A stretch of 64,000 nucleotides of DNA from Litoditis marina (taxonomy: Eukaryota > Nematoda > Chromadorea > Rhabditida > Rhabditidae). The stretch spans positions 32,530,447 through 32,594,446 of the forward strand of contig OZ038434.1 in assembly GCA_964036275.1 (NCBI GenBank), given 5' to 3'. Below are positions 12,986 through 23,879 of the stretch, piece by piece. Each line of letters opens with the position of its first letter. The first letter of the stretch is position 1. The notes beneath the pieces were generated by a model, which had not been told where the DNA came from, made no database searches, and saw only the letters and a list, made by a program, of their open reading frames with translations. The translations under genes were made by a program, and so were the position numbers.

Positions 12986-15900
12986 CTATTCGTCCTTCTT
13001 TCCAATTTTGTTCACCACACAGAACTGCACAACGATAATTAGGATACCAACCACCATCAAGAAACCTGAAATTGAAAATATTCGAAAGATAGGAAAGTAG
13101 TGAGACCGATTTGTAATTGAAGTATGATCTACAGACGACGATGGTGTCAATGTACTCTTGAAACTCTGCGCGTTTCAAATACCATGAGAGCAAACATATG
13201 TAATTGTTCCGCAAACTAAGTTGTGTTTGGAATGCTTCAAACAGTATTTCAAAAACATATGTACTTGAGAACCTTTTCCAGGTACTCAGTACCTGAAAAA
13301 GGTTCTTAAGTACATATGTTGAATAAACTTAAACTTTGTACTTAACAATTTTGAATAAACTAAAACTTTGTGCTTCTCATAACACTTACCTCCCACACCA
13401 ACAGCAGTCCACGAAGCGATGGCGACAATCTTTTTGGGGGTGAAAAGTTGCGACTTCAGCTGGTTTTGGGTACCCTCGTCCATCACGGCGGACTCGTTCA
13501 GCCAGACAAGAGGGTAGGCGCCCGGTCGCAGAACCGAGTACGCACTGAAAACATAGGTATTGATTGGTGGACAGAAAGTGGCTAAATTCCTTCGAAACAA
13601 TGTAACTCAGACACTTTGATGAAACATTTGTGAGATTTTCCACTGGGCGCCCGGTCGCAGGACCTAGTACGCACTAAATGCATAGGTACTGATTGATTAA
13701 TTTGAGGTGAGAATCAAGTTCGCAAAAACATAAATATTGATTGGTTTTCAAAAATTTGTTAAATTTCTTTAAAACAGTGTAAAGTTTTTCGATTAGGCAA
13801 TGATAGTGGAAGCGAGTACGCACTGCAAAATATGGGCATTGATTGATTTGAAGCGACAACCGAGTACGCACTGCAACACATAGGTATTGATTGATGAAGT
13901 TTGATGTTGTTACTCAAAGAACCGGTACACAGCCAGTGATGAGTGTTAGAAGATGTTTTCAAGTATTGTCACTATTCACTGTTCAAGCAACAGAGTGTTC
14001 ACCCCCCCCCCCCCCCATGTATCATTAGTTCATGGGATATAACTGTGAAACAGAACGAATTCAACTACTCACCCTATCCTAGGCCACTGGTTCATGAACA
14101 TGTTGATTTGTAATCGCTTCATGGCCGAAAGAACGCTGCCCGTGATCTGTAGAAATAACAGTTTCAAGATAGAAATTAACAAAGCTCAAAGAATTCAGTG
14201 TTCACTACAATATGGTTTCAAACAGTTCTATTGCAATGTTTCATGTTCTCTACCATCGAACTGATGAAATTTACCATTACTTTCTGTCTTTGCTACAAAA
14301 AGGATGAACTAGTTAGTTCCTGATGCGGTCGTTTTGGTTTTCACATCATGTAACAGGGTAAACTATAAATTGCCTGTTTCGCTAAGGAAATGTAGTCTGA
14401 ACGAGGTGTACTTGAGTCAGAACTCCGAAATTCTGAAGTGTTCCGTTTCATCCATTATTTATGTTTTGCTTCGGCGGTTGGTTAGTGAACACTATGACAT
14501 CACTTTTCGACTGCATCGAGGAGGAATACTACAGAAGAAATGGCAATCGTGCGCAGTTACCGGGTTTTCACATATTGAATATCTGATTCTACGTCCACTC
14601 AAAAAAAAAAACAAGGGAGTTCTCATGCATGTAGTCCACGAAACATCAAAAAGAAAGACGAACCGCTGCGGTCTTTGTTGATTTGCTTACGTATTTAGTT
14701 TATTCACGTCTTTTAATACGTGTTCCAGTAGTCTTTCACGTTTCACGTGCACTTAACGTGAAAACGCACGTGAATAAGAAGTCAACCTACCGGCTCGATG
14801 TCAAGAGTAGTTTCGTCGTTGTCATATTCGGGTCTGAATCGTGGAACAAATGCCTGAACAATTGGGTCGGCCTGGTAGAAATGAGGCTTCGAAATTACGA
14901 TCGGGTTACCTGCAATTAAATGAACAAAATAGGGTTACATAAACTGAAATTGACTGAGATTTATAGGGTTGATTATTGTGTAATTCGCCCTCGCGCAGTG
15001 TTTGTAGAGTCTGGTCCCGTGTTCCCAGATTAAAGAAGAACGATTATGTGGTCCAATCGCAACGCCAGTCCTTCAACTGCAATACATTCTCCAATTGCAG
15101 TTTAAAGGACCGTTGACAAGGGATTGGTCCCCATAATCGTCCTACTTCAAAGCACAACGGAGCTTCGGACGAAGCCTGTACTGGCAATTGAATTTAAAAC
15201 ATATTCCAATGGCCAATTAAATAGCAGTTGTAACCGATATGTACAAAAAAACCGGATTCGTGAGACACTCAGAGACCATTTTTTTGACGGCCTTTCCACC
15301 CGTGTACGGTTGGACGGTTGGGATCAGTACTTTGGATAAAAAAACAGGTCGCGAGAAGTTTTTTATAAAATTGAATTTTTCATACTGGCCGAAAAATAAG
15401 ACAAAAATGGTAATAAAATGAATATATACCTTGATTACAGCCGCTAATATCCAAAAGTCCTTTCGGGAAGCATTTGCTGCCGACCGGGCTGTTGTACGCA
15501 CCGTACTTCAACGGGTTACAGAACCCGCAATTCTCGGGAAGACTAAAGTTCTTCAATTGAGTCGCAACATCTTTGATTTAGATATTATATATTTGTGAAA
15601 AGAATAGAGTGACAAACGGATGAAATAAGCCGAGTACAAATTTATTCAATAGAATTTAAAACTAGATTCGCCACATTTATGAACTTCCTGGCACTTTATC
15701 CCAATTTTGGTTGCGACGGAGTATGAAGTGCGCAAAATAGCACAATGCTAGGATTTTCTTGTGAACTCATCGAGAAACGACTGAGAGCATTTCTCGGATA
15801 ATGCTGTCGTTCATTGAACGGTTTTTAGACACTTTTGATTAGAAAAAAATTGAATAAAAAAACCTCGTTCATTGAGGGGTAGCATTATCTGAAGTATGCT

Positions 15901-18900
15901 CTCAGTCGTGTGACTTTCAATTGAAGAAATACAAATCACATTGAACAAAATGAACGTATCTAACGAAATCAATAAATCTTCTAACGCATATACTCCGTTC
16001 CACCAATCTGTGACTTTCTACAGTAATCTTTCGAGTATTCAAGGCAGTTTATTCAATCAACAAACAGACTTTTAGCTTCACTGTTTTCTGTGCCTGTAGT
16101 AACCACTGTATAGAACAAAATCACAAAGTGCAAACTATTTATAATACCTACAAGATATGAATAATGTACTTGAAAGATTTACAATCTTACTGTAGAGGGC
16201 TATTGTTGCGTGAAACAGACTATACCTGTAGTCGAACTCTAGTGATGGCAATAAAAACCGGTATCCATCGATTCCTTTGAAAGAAACGTCTTTCTCGTAT
16301 AGGAGATGTGCTGATCTGAACTTTTGTTTTACATCATTTTCAGCTCTTCTATTTTTAACAATTACAAAACTGTATTGAGATTCCCTTTTCATGTGGCGGA
16401 AACACTGTCAAAACAAAATGACTGCACAGTCACGTGAAACATGTTCAACTCGGAAAAACTGAGAAACGTGCAGTGACAACGTGTACGATGCCTCACTAAT
16501 ATGCTTACTTTACGTGATTATTCATCTTACTTCTGCAGAAGGCTCTGCGAAGCACTTCATCTTCAACGCGACGGTACTATACTGGCCATTCTCACAGAAA
16601 AGAGCAGAGGGCTCGATTGATTGAGCGAATGTTAAGACAATTCTCTGCTAATTACCAATTAGTTTTTGTACTGGCCTCGGCGAGAGAGTGTGCAGGTCAT
16701 ATAGACGTAGATGCGACATAATTGACTCACGCTTTCGCTTTGGTTGTTTGTTAATCGCGGAAAATTGGCGCCAATCGCTCTGAGTGCATGGGGAGCGGTC
16801 GTTGATAGTTTATCATCAGGAGAGAGAGAGTGTGTAGATCAAAGATACAAAGATGAGCGGGCCGCTCGCCAAACCCCTCCCTTTCACAAACTCCACGCTG
16901 TTCGGTTTGACAAAACGTATATTGTTGATGTACAGAGTAGGTATGCTAGAATATCCAGGAACCTTCATCCCATTCTGCGTCTCCTCAAACATACGCTATG
17001 TCTCTGCTCTTACATCCCGCCGAGATACGAGAGGCACGAAATGGTAAGGCAGAGCGAGAGACGAAGGATAAAGGTTTCGGGATCTTCTAGCATACGTACT
17101 CAGGACGCAACGCCAACCTCACCTACACAAGTTCTCAACGTAGAGAGGAAGTTTGTCTGTCCGCTGGATATGAGATTTGAAGAAGTCGCCATCTGAGAAA
17201 ACGAAATAAAGAGACAAAAAAAGTCAATTAATAAGTTTAGATAATAAAAATACATTAATAGTGAATATGAGTTTGGAGAAAGTCAAAGATTTATAAGTTA
17301 AAACAAAAAAGGAGAAGTTATTTTGTTAACATGGATCATGTTATTCTGTATAATTGCACGTCCCGCTTTGACGTTATTGTGACCGTTTTTCTCACACTAT
17401 CAGAGAAACTACACATTTTCATGAAAAACTTTGAATTTTGCCTCATTTTTGAATATATTCATTTTCAGTTTGTTTTTAACCCCCCACGCGTTCCATTTCT
17501 TCCGTTTAAACAACTAGTGTTCAGTCCTGGTGTTGGCTCGCGATAGAAGATACAAGATAAAAAGAGAGAGAGAGAGAACTACAGAGAAAATAACAGAGAA
17601 AAAAAGAAAAGGAGAGATTTGTAAAAAAAAAACTGACTTGTTCCCACTAAACTCAATGCGTGATCTCCATAGTCACCAAGACAGCCGTCCTTGTTGGCAT
17701 TGGGCCACCTCAACTTATAATATCGATCAAAGTTATCATCAAGTTCATTCTTAGAATAGAAAGTTTTATAAACACCTCCAAACAGAAACGGAAACTCTGA
17801 TAACGGATTTTATGAACGAGAGTAAAGCAGATGTTACACTGAAAAGTCGTTGTTTGGTACACTGTATTCTCCATTGTCGTGCTACAATTTTGGTTTTCTT
17901 CTTACTTTTTTATTCCCATTTTCACATATTTTTCATCATCATTGTTGCGAAATGAGGGAGTATTTTTATTACCACATTTTTCTTCCATAACCTAATCACA
18001 ATAAACTTTAGTTGGCAAATTCTTAATTTATAATAATAATAATCTTTTACGGCAACTATTTCAGCCGTGTGTTACTTTATTCATATAATTACAACATTGA
18101 TCACATTGTAGTATCCGTAGAGAGAGGGGTCCGTAGAGAGAAACTAGGCATGGGTGAGCTTTATTACCAGCTCATGCGGTCCGCCATGAAGATACCGCGC
18201 CGAGTGGGATCGAACCATGGTGTTTGGAGTGCTAGCGCGCACACAACCAGTCGACCACTCGGTAACCCCAAATTTCGTTCAAAAGACATTGTAAAAGAGG
18301 GTTACAAGGGGATTAACAACTGAGTTAACCAGGTAACCCGTTCAAGGTTACCTGATAGGATTAACGAATTATAGTCGTCGCCAACGGAAAGGCGAGAGGG
18401 TACTGTATATCTCACTCTCAGCTGTGTACGCACACCTGTCTTCGATTCCAAAGTTTGCCGGATACTAATAGCGCAGTGGTAAGCGCGCAGCTACAAATCG
18501 CTCGCCGATTTGATTCCGGCGAGAGACAAAAGTTTATAAATTTGGCACCCACTATAAACTTTGGGAACTTACCAGACTTTCGGCAACGAACTTCCCTTGC
18601 TTGATTCGGTCATATTCGTGGTATTTGTGAAAGACTGAATGAAACCCGACTTCTGATAGTCTTGTTTGCCCGTCAACACCGTGTACAAGTAGCCCGTGGT
18701 ACCGTTCTCGGGCTGCAAATTTGTTGTTGTTGTTGTTGTTGTTGTTGTGGTTGTCTTTTATTTTGATGGAAAAGATGCGCCGACCAAAACTATACTAGAA
18801 GTAAATTGAATAGTCACGTAAGGTGAACATTCCAGTATGGCATCTTGCACTTTGTAATGGCATGTTTCTGAGTTCCGCTGTGTTTAACATGTTTCACGTG

Positions 18901-21649
18901 ACTGTGTAATTGACTAACAGTATACATTCTCTGTCTATAAACTAGATATCATTGATGCCGAATAAAACTACAATAGTGTTTCTAATCTATGTTTGCTTCC
19001 ATCAGATCAAAGTCTGCATTTCTGGCATTCATACAAACTTCTTCAGAAAAAAAAACAGAACAGTCTTCAGCTGAATTCATCACCGAGATGAGTTGTGAGA
19101 GTAGAGAATATTGGTGTTTTATAATTCTCTAAAGTTAAGCTAATTTTGAATTTTTAAAGGCTGATATTTTACAAATCTCCAAATCTTCTTGTTTTTCAAC
19201 TAATTTCAAAGATAAAACTTACATTGAGTGTAACCTTGATCGGAGGAACCTTATGGAAGAGGGGTTTCGAGATGATACCATTGAAAATGTCGACCAGTCG
19301 ATTCACAACTTTGTCCACCAACGGTGCGTCGTAGCCGGAAAACAACAGCTGATCTACTGTCTGAAATTGTAACACATGAACTTGAAACGTGAAACCTGTT
19401 GAACACAGCAGAACTCAAAAACGTGTCATGACAAAGTGCATGATTTCTCGTTTGAATGTTAACTTCACGTAACTATTCAATTAACTTCTAGTATACACCC
19501 AGTTGTTTGTTTGTTTTGCTGTTTATGTAGTTTGATTCCGTTTTTATTGACCATAACACAGAAACTTCGTTTGACCTGAAAAGCGTGTGCTCCGGCAGCT
19601 GTAATTGGGCTGAAGGCAGAGAGTTTAATTGGTACTGGAGTGACCAAGTCAAAAAATATTGATAATGTCAAAAACTGAGTTGTAGCCTGAGTACTTGTGC
19701 TAGAAGATCCCGGCACTTTCGTGCCATCTTGCGTCTCCGCAAACGCATGCTATTTCTCTGCTTCTACATCCCACAGGAATGTAGGAGACAAGAAAGAGTG
19801 AGTAGGAGCGAGAGACGCAGGATGATACGAAGGGACCAGGATCTTCTAGCATACGTACTCTGATGTGCATGTACATCAATGTTTTTTTTGACTTTTGCCC
19901 GAAATACGGCGGGATCGAAATACAAACACAGTGCTATAGAGTTACATGTACAGTTTCGACCCACTTTTCGGTTTTTCGCCAAGCTAACCCTACCAACACA
20001 TACGTCACATTTTTTTTCTGCCATTCATAGATGAGCAATTATACAGAATAATTTCGCGTACAGCTAATTAGGAACTCACCACGGTTACGAATGGTCCCGT
20101 GTTGAAAATATCAAACGCGGTTCCTAGCTCTTTCTCCAGCAGTTTCGGAATCGACTGAAAACCAATCAATGCACAGCAATGATATAAATATGCATTGGAA
20201 ATGATGCTTTAGATTGTTTCACCCACATGTAACCCTCTACAGTCCTGTGGTTAAGCTTCCAGGTCAAATTTCGGTAATTTGGCGCTTTTAGATTTTTTCC
20301 AAATTGTGCTAGTGTCTTCTGCACCTTTACTATTTGGACAGCGTGAAAAATCGATTGATGAAACAGAGTATAGGTTGTTCAATGTTGTTATACCTTTCCT
20401 GTTTAAAAACCGACAAGGTTTGTTGTACATTTGCATCAATGAATAAAACCTTGTTTTTGTCACTCACACTCGCAATTAAAGAATCCGTCCCGCTTTAATT
20501 TTGACTTTTAAGTTAACAAACTGACCCTATGGCAAATGAAAAACCATTATCAAAAATATATACTTTTATATCCCTATCTTGCTTCGTTTTCTCAGGAAAA
20601 CGGCTTACGTAATGACACCGATAGGAAGTTGCGTACGGGGTCAAAATAGCCTATAGAAGTGCGAAAATGATTTCAAAACACTCAATCACATACGAATACA
20701 CAATTAGAAACTGAAAAATGAAAATAAATATGGATGTAAATAAACCAAGTCAAGTTGCGTCACAGTGAAAATGTTCATGTCCCCTTCTTTATTGCTTGAT
20801 GTTATGCAAATTTTACAAATTTTCAATCAAAAAGTTTTTTCGTGGTCTATGGGAAGACATTAAAAATCTTTTTTGAGCTTTTTAAATTTTTCGTGGGGTT
20901 CGATCGGGAGTTCGCTGTTTTTACTATTTATGACAAACAGAACAACTAGGAGCAGAAGCGTGTATTTTGTGAGGAGAAAAAAGTTTACCTCGCAATAATT
21001 CTTGTTGAATCTGGTATGAAGGAGATTGCATACGAAAATGACGTTATTATTTTCTGCTAGTTCTGTCACGAAGTTATCGAGCTGCTGGATGATGGCATCG
21101 AGAGCAACCTGAGAAAGTGATGATTAAGGCAGTCTGACGAGTGGGTGAGATTGAGCTCAAACGCATTAAGCTACAACCTATAACTCGAGTTGAAACATCA
21201 ACAGAGAAATCAAAGTTTGCGTAATGGATAGTTTATATGAATGAACTGTGTCTGTTGACGTTCAGAGAAAAACAATTCACACAGTTTCTGATGGGAGACA
21301 GACATTTGCTTGAATGTGTTTAGGCTTAATCGTCACCCATCCGACAGGATGACAGGATCCGAATCTCGCGCCTTGCGCTCCGCGGTTAATTCCGTCCAAT
21401 GCAAATGCGCTACAAAAACTAATGTATTGTTATTTTCTGGAATATTTGGCGAATATTTTAAACATCGATGTTTCGGGCGCATTTGTGTTAGAGCGACGGA
21501 ACTTACCGAGGCACAAGATTTGGTAACCTGTCAGACCAATCTTCTACCAAATTAGGGCAATCAATAATTCCTAGTTGCTGTGTAACGAATAAAATGTGCA
21601 GAGAGGAAGAGGAAGCGAGAGTGCGAGGGACGGAGATAGGGAAGAGATG

Positions 21650-21713
<64 letters not shown>

Positions 21714-22001
21714 CTGGAAGACTGAGGCAGGGAGAGAGATAGGAGAAAGAGCTAGACACAGAGTGAGAGAGAGATAGGAGAGAGACAGAGAGAAAGAGAG
21801 AGAGAGACATAGAAAAGAGTTATACAGAGCTAGAGAAGGGGGAGAACAAGAGAGAGAAACAGAGAGAGAAAAAGAGAGAGAGAGAGAGAGAGACTGTGAG
21901 AGTGAGGCAGGGAGAGAAACTGGGAGAGTGAGACAGGAATAGAGATAGGAGAAAGAGCTAGACACAGAGAGAGATAGGAGAGAGACGGAGAGACAAACAG
22001 T

Positions 22002-22079
<78 letters not shown>

Positions 22080-23857
22080 TAGACATTAAAAAAGATATAC
22101 AGAGCTAGAGAGGGGGAGATAGAGAGAGAGAGCCAGACAGAGAGAGAAAGGACTCACCACAAAACTGATGTCAGGTACGGTGACTTTGTCCTTGTACGGG
22201 TCACAAGTGGGACACGACTTGGCCGGGTTGAAGTTGTACTGGGTGGCCTGCGAGTAAGTCATCTTTTCGCCGTCCGCGGTGAAGTTTATGTTGGTGTTGA
22301 TCAGGGTTTCTCTATAAACAAGGTAAACATAAGGTAAACAACAACAATGTGTGTTTGTTGATCCGTGTTTCTCTAAATACGAGGTGAACAACAACCAATC
22401 GAACAAGTCATCTTTTCGCCGTCTGTGGAGAAGTTGATGTTGGTGTTGATCAGGGTTTCTCTATAAACAAGAGGAATAAAAGGTAAACGAAAACTAATTT
22501 TTGTTGATGTTTATCAAAGTTTCCCTAAATACGAGGTAAACAACAATAAATTGTGTTGGTGTTGATCAGGATTTCCCTAAATACGAGGTAAACAACAACA
22601 AGTTGTGTTGGTGTTGATCAGGGTTTCCCTAAATAAAAGGTAAACAACAACAAACTGTAATGATGTTGATCAATGTTTCTCTAAGTATGAGGTAAACTGT
22701 AAACAACTCACGTGTACGAGTACGGTCCCTTCACTTGGCTACAATCCAATGTAAAACCAAACAGATGTACGTTTAGGGTCTTTTCACGAGACTTCAGTTT
22801 AAGGTAAAACCAAAAAGATCAAAAAACTTGAAAAACTCACGTGTAATATCACGTGATCGTGTAAGGTCTTTTCACGGGGCGTTAGTTGAAGGTAAAACCA
22901 AGTAGTTCAAATATAAAAAAAACCCCACGTGTACGAGTAGGGTCCCTTTTCCACAGTGTCGGGGTAGATGGCTCGATTCATGATACCAATCGTATTCTTG
23001 TAGTCGAACGTCCAAAACTGCATCATAGTTTTGTAACTCGGATTCACGAAAGTTTTGGTGAAATCGTTCAGGCTGCCGTCCGAGTTCTTACCGAGAACTT
23101 TACCCTGAAAATATTTTTTTAAATTTGTAAGTTGATTTGTAAGATTGATTTGTAATATTGTAAGATGTAAGATTCTTAAGATTGAGAAAAATTACCCTGG
23201 AACATGTGTTTTGTCAAATTCAGGAGTTTCTCTTGGATTTGCGACCTCTAATTTTTAAATAGGACGAGGATGTGGACCAATCCCGTGGCATCGGTCCTCT
23301 AAACGGCATTTGGAAAATGTATTGCAATTTAAAAGAACAAAGCGTTGGGATTGGTCCACTTCATCGTCTTTCTTTAATTCTTCCGTTTCACTCATTTTTA
23401 TAATTCCATAATTCTCATCATTTTGTATCATCTTCAAGTTTCTTCTGTACATGTCTACATTTTTTGAAAGCAACACATTAGTCATTGGAATGGTCAGTTA
23501 GATATCTGATTGATTAGTTATTATTAATATTAGTATTAATACTATTAATATGAAGAAACCGTTTGAATGGCCCGGTCAATGACCCGGCTCATCCTAATAT
23601 CTAGAAGGTTGTGCAATATTCATTCAGGAAAATAGACCGTAATAAAAAGAACCGGTAGAATAGCGACATTAATATAATTAACAAACAAATGATATAAACA
23701 AACATAAACAAAAAGAAAAACCAACCGTTTCAATAGCGCTGTTCATAACTCCCGGGAAAACGCTGAGCTCTACCACCAGTCCGGCTGTCAACAGCGCGGC
23801 TCCGATCACGAAGAGGGCTATTGCCACCCCCGCCCAAATCTTTTGCTTGGTCTCCAT
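12986..23857 (-). CDS. CD36/LIMP-2/SR-B family scavenger receptor, 12 exons
   Basis: The spliced model gives 491 residues, normal for the family. Exons in transcript order are 23857-23726, 23104-22929, 22311-22158, 21108-20989, 20154-20080, 19360-19223, 18712-18573, 15542-15430, 14909-14791, 14146-14073, 13544-13390 and 13065-12986. All phases agree. The protein has two membrane anchors, as this family does: an N-terminal segment at about residues 7-30 (IWAGVAIALFVIGAALL) and a C-terminal one at about 450-483, with a luminal/extracellular loop between. Family hallmarks are VFPGVMNSAIE after the first anchor, FWTFDYKN, KGPYSYTETL, TVDQLLFSGYDAPL, SKPHFYQADP and TLDIEPITGSVLSAMKRLQIN. Several Asn-X-Ser/Thr sites (for example NGTT, NTTNMT) suit a glycosylated ectodomain. 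Members bind lipids and lipoproteins or sort lysosomal enzymes; the ligand here is unknown. Weak points are the GTGGGG donor of exon 2 and the exon 7/8 junction, where a Cys replaces the Trp typical at this site. Confidence 0.9.
13253..13320. repeat. Near-perfect palindrome in CD36-family intron 11
   Basis: AACATATGTACTTGAGAACC on the left is mirrored by GGTTCTTAAGTACATATGTT on the right around a CCAGGTACT/CAGTACCTG centre, giving arms of about 33 bases with few mismatches. It lies between the last two exons. Confidence 0.7.
15034..15150. mobile_element. Family A MITE (TTAA target) in CD36 intron 8
   Basis: Inverted ends GAACGATTATGTGGTCCAAT and ATTGGTCCCCATAATCGTCC flank a core of about 75 bases, next to TTAA. 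Other copies lie at 23,259-23,373, 36,880-37,000, 48,203-48,317 and 54,393-54,517. Confidence 0.7.
15998..16230 (+). repeat. Dispersed repeat, copy 2
   Basis: This matches the repeat at 5775-6010 and lies in intron 7 of the CD36-family gene. It is non-coding. Confidence 0.6.
16410..16530. mobile_element. Family C MITE, degenerate
   Basis: It carries the CACAGTCACGTGAAACATGTT start and a TACTTTACGTGATTATTCA end shared with about seven other copies in the window, including 18,790-18,925, 19,375-19,495, 47,297-47,415 and 63,345-63,465. Confidence 0.55.
16935..17101. mobile_element. Family H MITE, copy 1
   Basis: Inverted ends GAGTAGGTATGCTAGAATAT and CTTCTAGCATACGTACTC surround a core with CTGCGTCTCCTCAAACATAC. 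A sister copy lies at 19,689-19,860; fragments of the core occur near 5583 and 25,860. It lies in CD36 intron 7. Confidence 0.7.
18085..18270 (-). repeat. tRNA-derived SINE (same family as window start)
   Basis: Reading the minus strand, a tRNA-like head with box B near GGTTCGATCCC is followed by the CCGCATGAGCTGGTAATAAA tail. It lies in CD36 intron 7. The plus-strand relative at 52,620-52,860 shares both head and tail. Confidence 0.6.
18370..18560 (+). repeat. SINE family D, full copy
   Basis: A conserved leader (TATAGTCGTCGCCAACGGAA, CTGTATATCTCACT, GATTCCAAAG) precedes a tRNA-like part with GCGCAGTGGTAAGCGC (box A) and GATTCCGGC (box B). Relatives occur near 5650, 25,180-25,385 (minus), 31,360-31,560 (minus), 47,640-47,754 (truncated), 48,650-48,800 (minus) and 62,478-62,680. 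It lies just downstream of exon 7 of the CD36 gene, in intron 7. Confidence 0.65.
18719..18752. repeat. (GTT)n microsatellite
   Basis: About ten GTT units lie close to the acceptor of CD36 exon 7; on the sense (minus) strand they read as CAA repeats. Confidence 0.8.
18790..18925. mobile_element. Family C MITE
   Basis: It is bounded by TATACTAGAAGTAAATTGAA and an AGTATAC end, with AGTCACGT and TTTCACGTGACT near the two ends and CTTGCACTTTGTAATGGCA inside. It matches the reverse-oriented copy at 19,375-19,495. It lies in intron 6 of the CD36 gene. Confidence 0.65.
19375..19495. mobile_element. Family C MITE, opposite orientation
   Basis: This is the reverse complement of the 18,790-18,925 element (AACACAGCAGAACTCA, GTGCATGATT, AACTTCACGTAACTATTCAA). 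It lies in intron 5. The two copies flank exon 6 in opposite orientation. Confidence 0.65.
19689..19860. mobile_element. Family H MITE, copy 2
   Basis: The ends GAGTACTTGTGCTAGAAGAT and ATCTTCTAGCATACGTACTC are inverted repeats. The core matches 16,935-17,101. It lies in intron 5 of the CD36 gene. Confidence 0.75.
20480..20897 (+). mobile_element. TTAA-type MITE, 3' end truncated
   Basis: It starts after TTAA with AGAATCCGTCCCGCTTTAAT and matches the complete element at 58,760-59,208 until about TTTTTCGTG. The right inverted end is missing. It lies in intron 4 of the CD36 gene. Confidence 0.75.
21601..22140. repeat. (GA)n microsatellite in CD36 intron 3
   Basis: Long GA/AG tracts are interrupted by imperfect GAGGCAGGGAGAGA-type units, including a larger-scale duplication (compare about 21,650-21,780 with 21,860-21,990). 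On the sense strand it is a pyrimidine tract of over 500 bases upstream of exon 4. Serine-leucine open frames here are artefacts of the repeat. Confidence 0.9.
22312..22928 (-). repeat. Tandem copies of exon-flank sequence in CD36 intron 2
   Basis: On the minus strand this intron holds about five extra, diverged copies of the acceptor plus the first bases of exon 3 (TTTAG or TATAG followed by GAAACCCTGATCAAC), near 22,360, 22,460, 22,525, 22,585, 22,635 and 22,680. The longest (about 22,405-22,462) copies roughly the first 55 bases of exon 3. A copy of the exon 2 donor end (ACTCGTACAC then GTGAGT) lies near 22,695-22,725. See findings. Confidence 0.7.
23259..23373. mobile_element. Family A MITE with TTAA flanks
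   Basis: TTAA lies on both sides. The ends AGGACGAGGATGTGGACCAA and TTGGTCCACTTCATCGTCTT are inverted repeats. It lies in intron 1 of the CD36 gene. Confidence 0.7.
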
Positions 23858-23878
23858 GGTTAGGCCGAGTTACCTGGT
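23858..23878 (-). promoter_or_regulatory. Probable spliced-leader acceptor of CD36-family gene
   Basis: On the minus strand TTTTACCAG ends 17 bases before the ATG at 23,857. It could instead be the acceptor of a 5'-UTR intron, but the other gene models have similar close acceptors. Confidence 0.45.
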
Positions 23879-23879
23879 A

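Noticed and set aside
13759..13962. Repeated small ORFs in CD36 intron 10
   Set aside because: They come from degenerate internal repeats of the exon 11 acceptor region (AGTACGCACTG... ATAGGTATTGATTG) and have no start or splice support.
21561..21965. Long open frames rich in Ser and Leu on the minus strand
   Set aside because: They are translations of the (GA)n microsatellite in CD36 intron 3 and have no non-repeat sequence.
22312..22928. CRISPR-like array in the repeated intron
   Set aside because: The units are diverged direct copies of exon flanks in a eukaryotic intron with no regular spacers.
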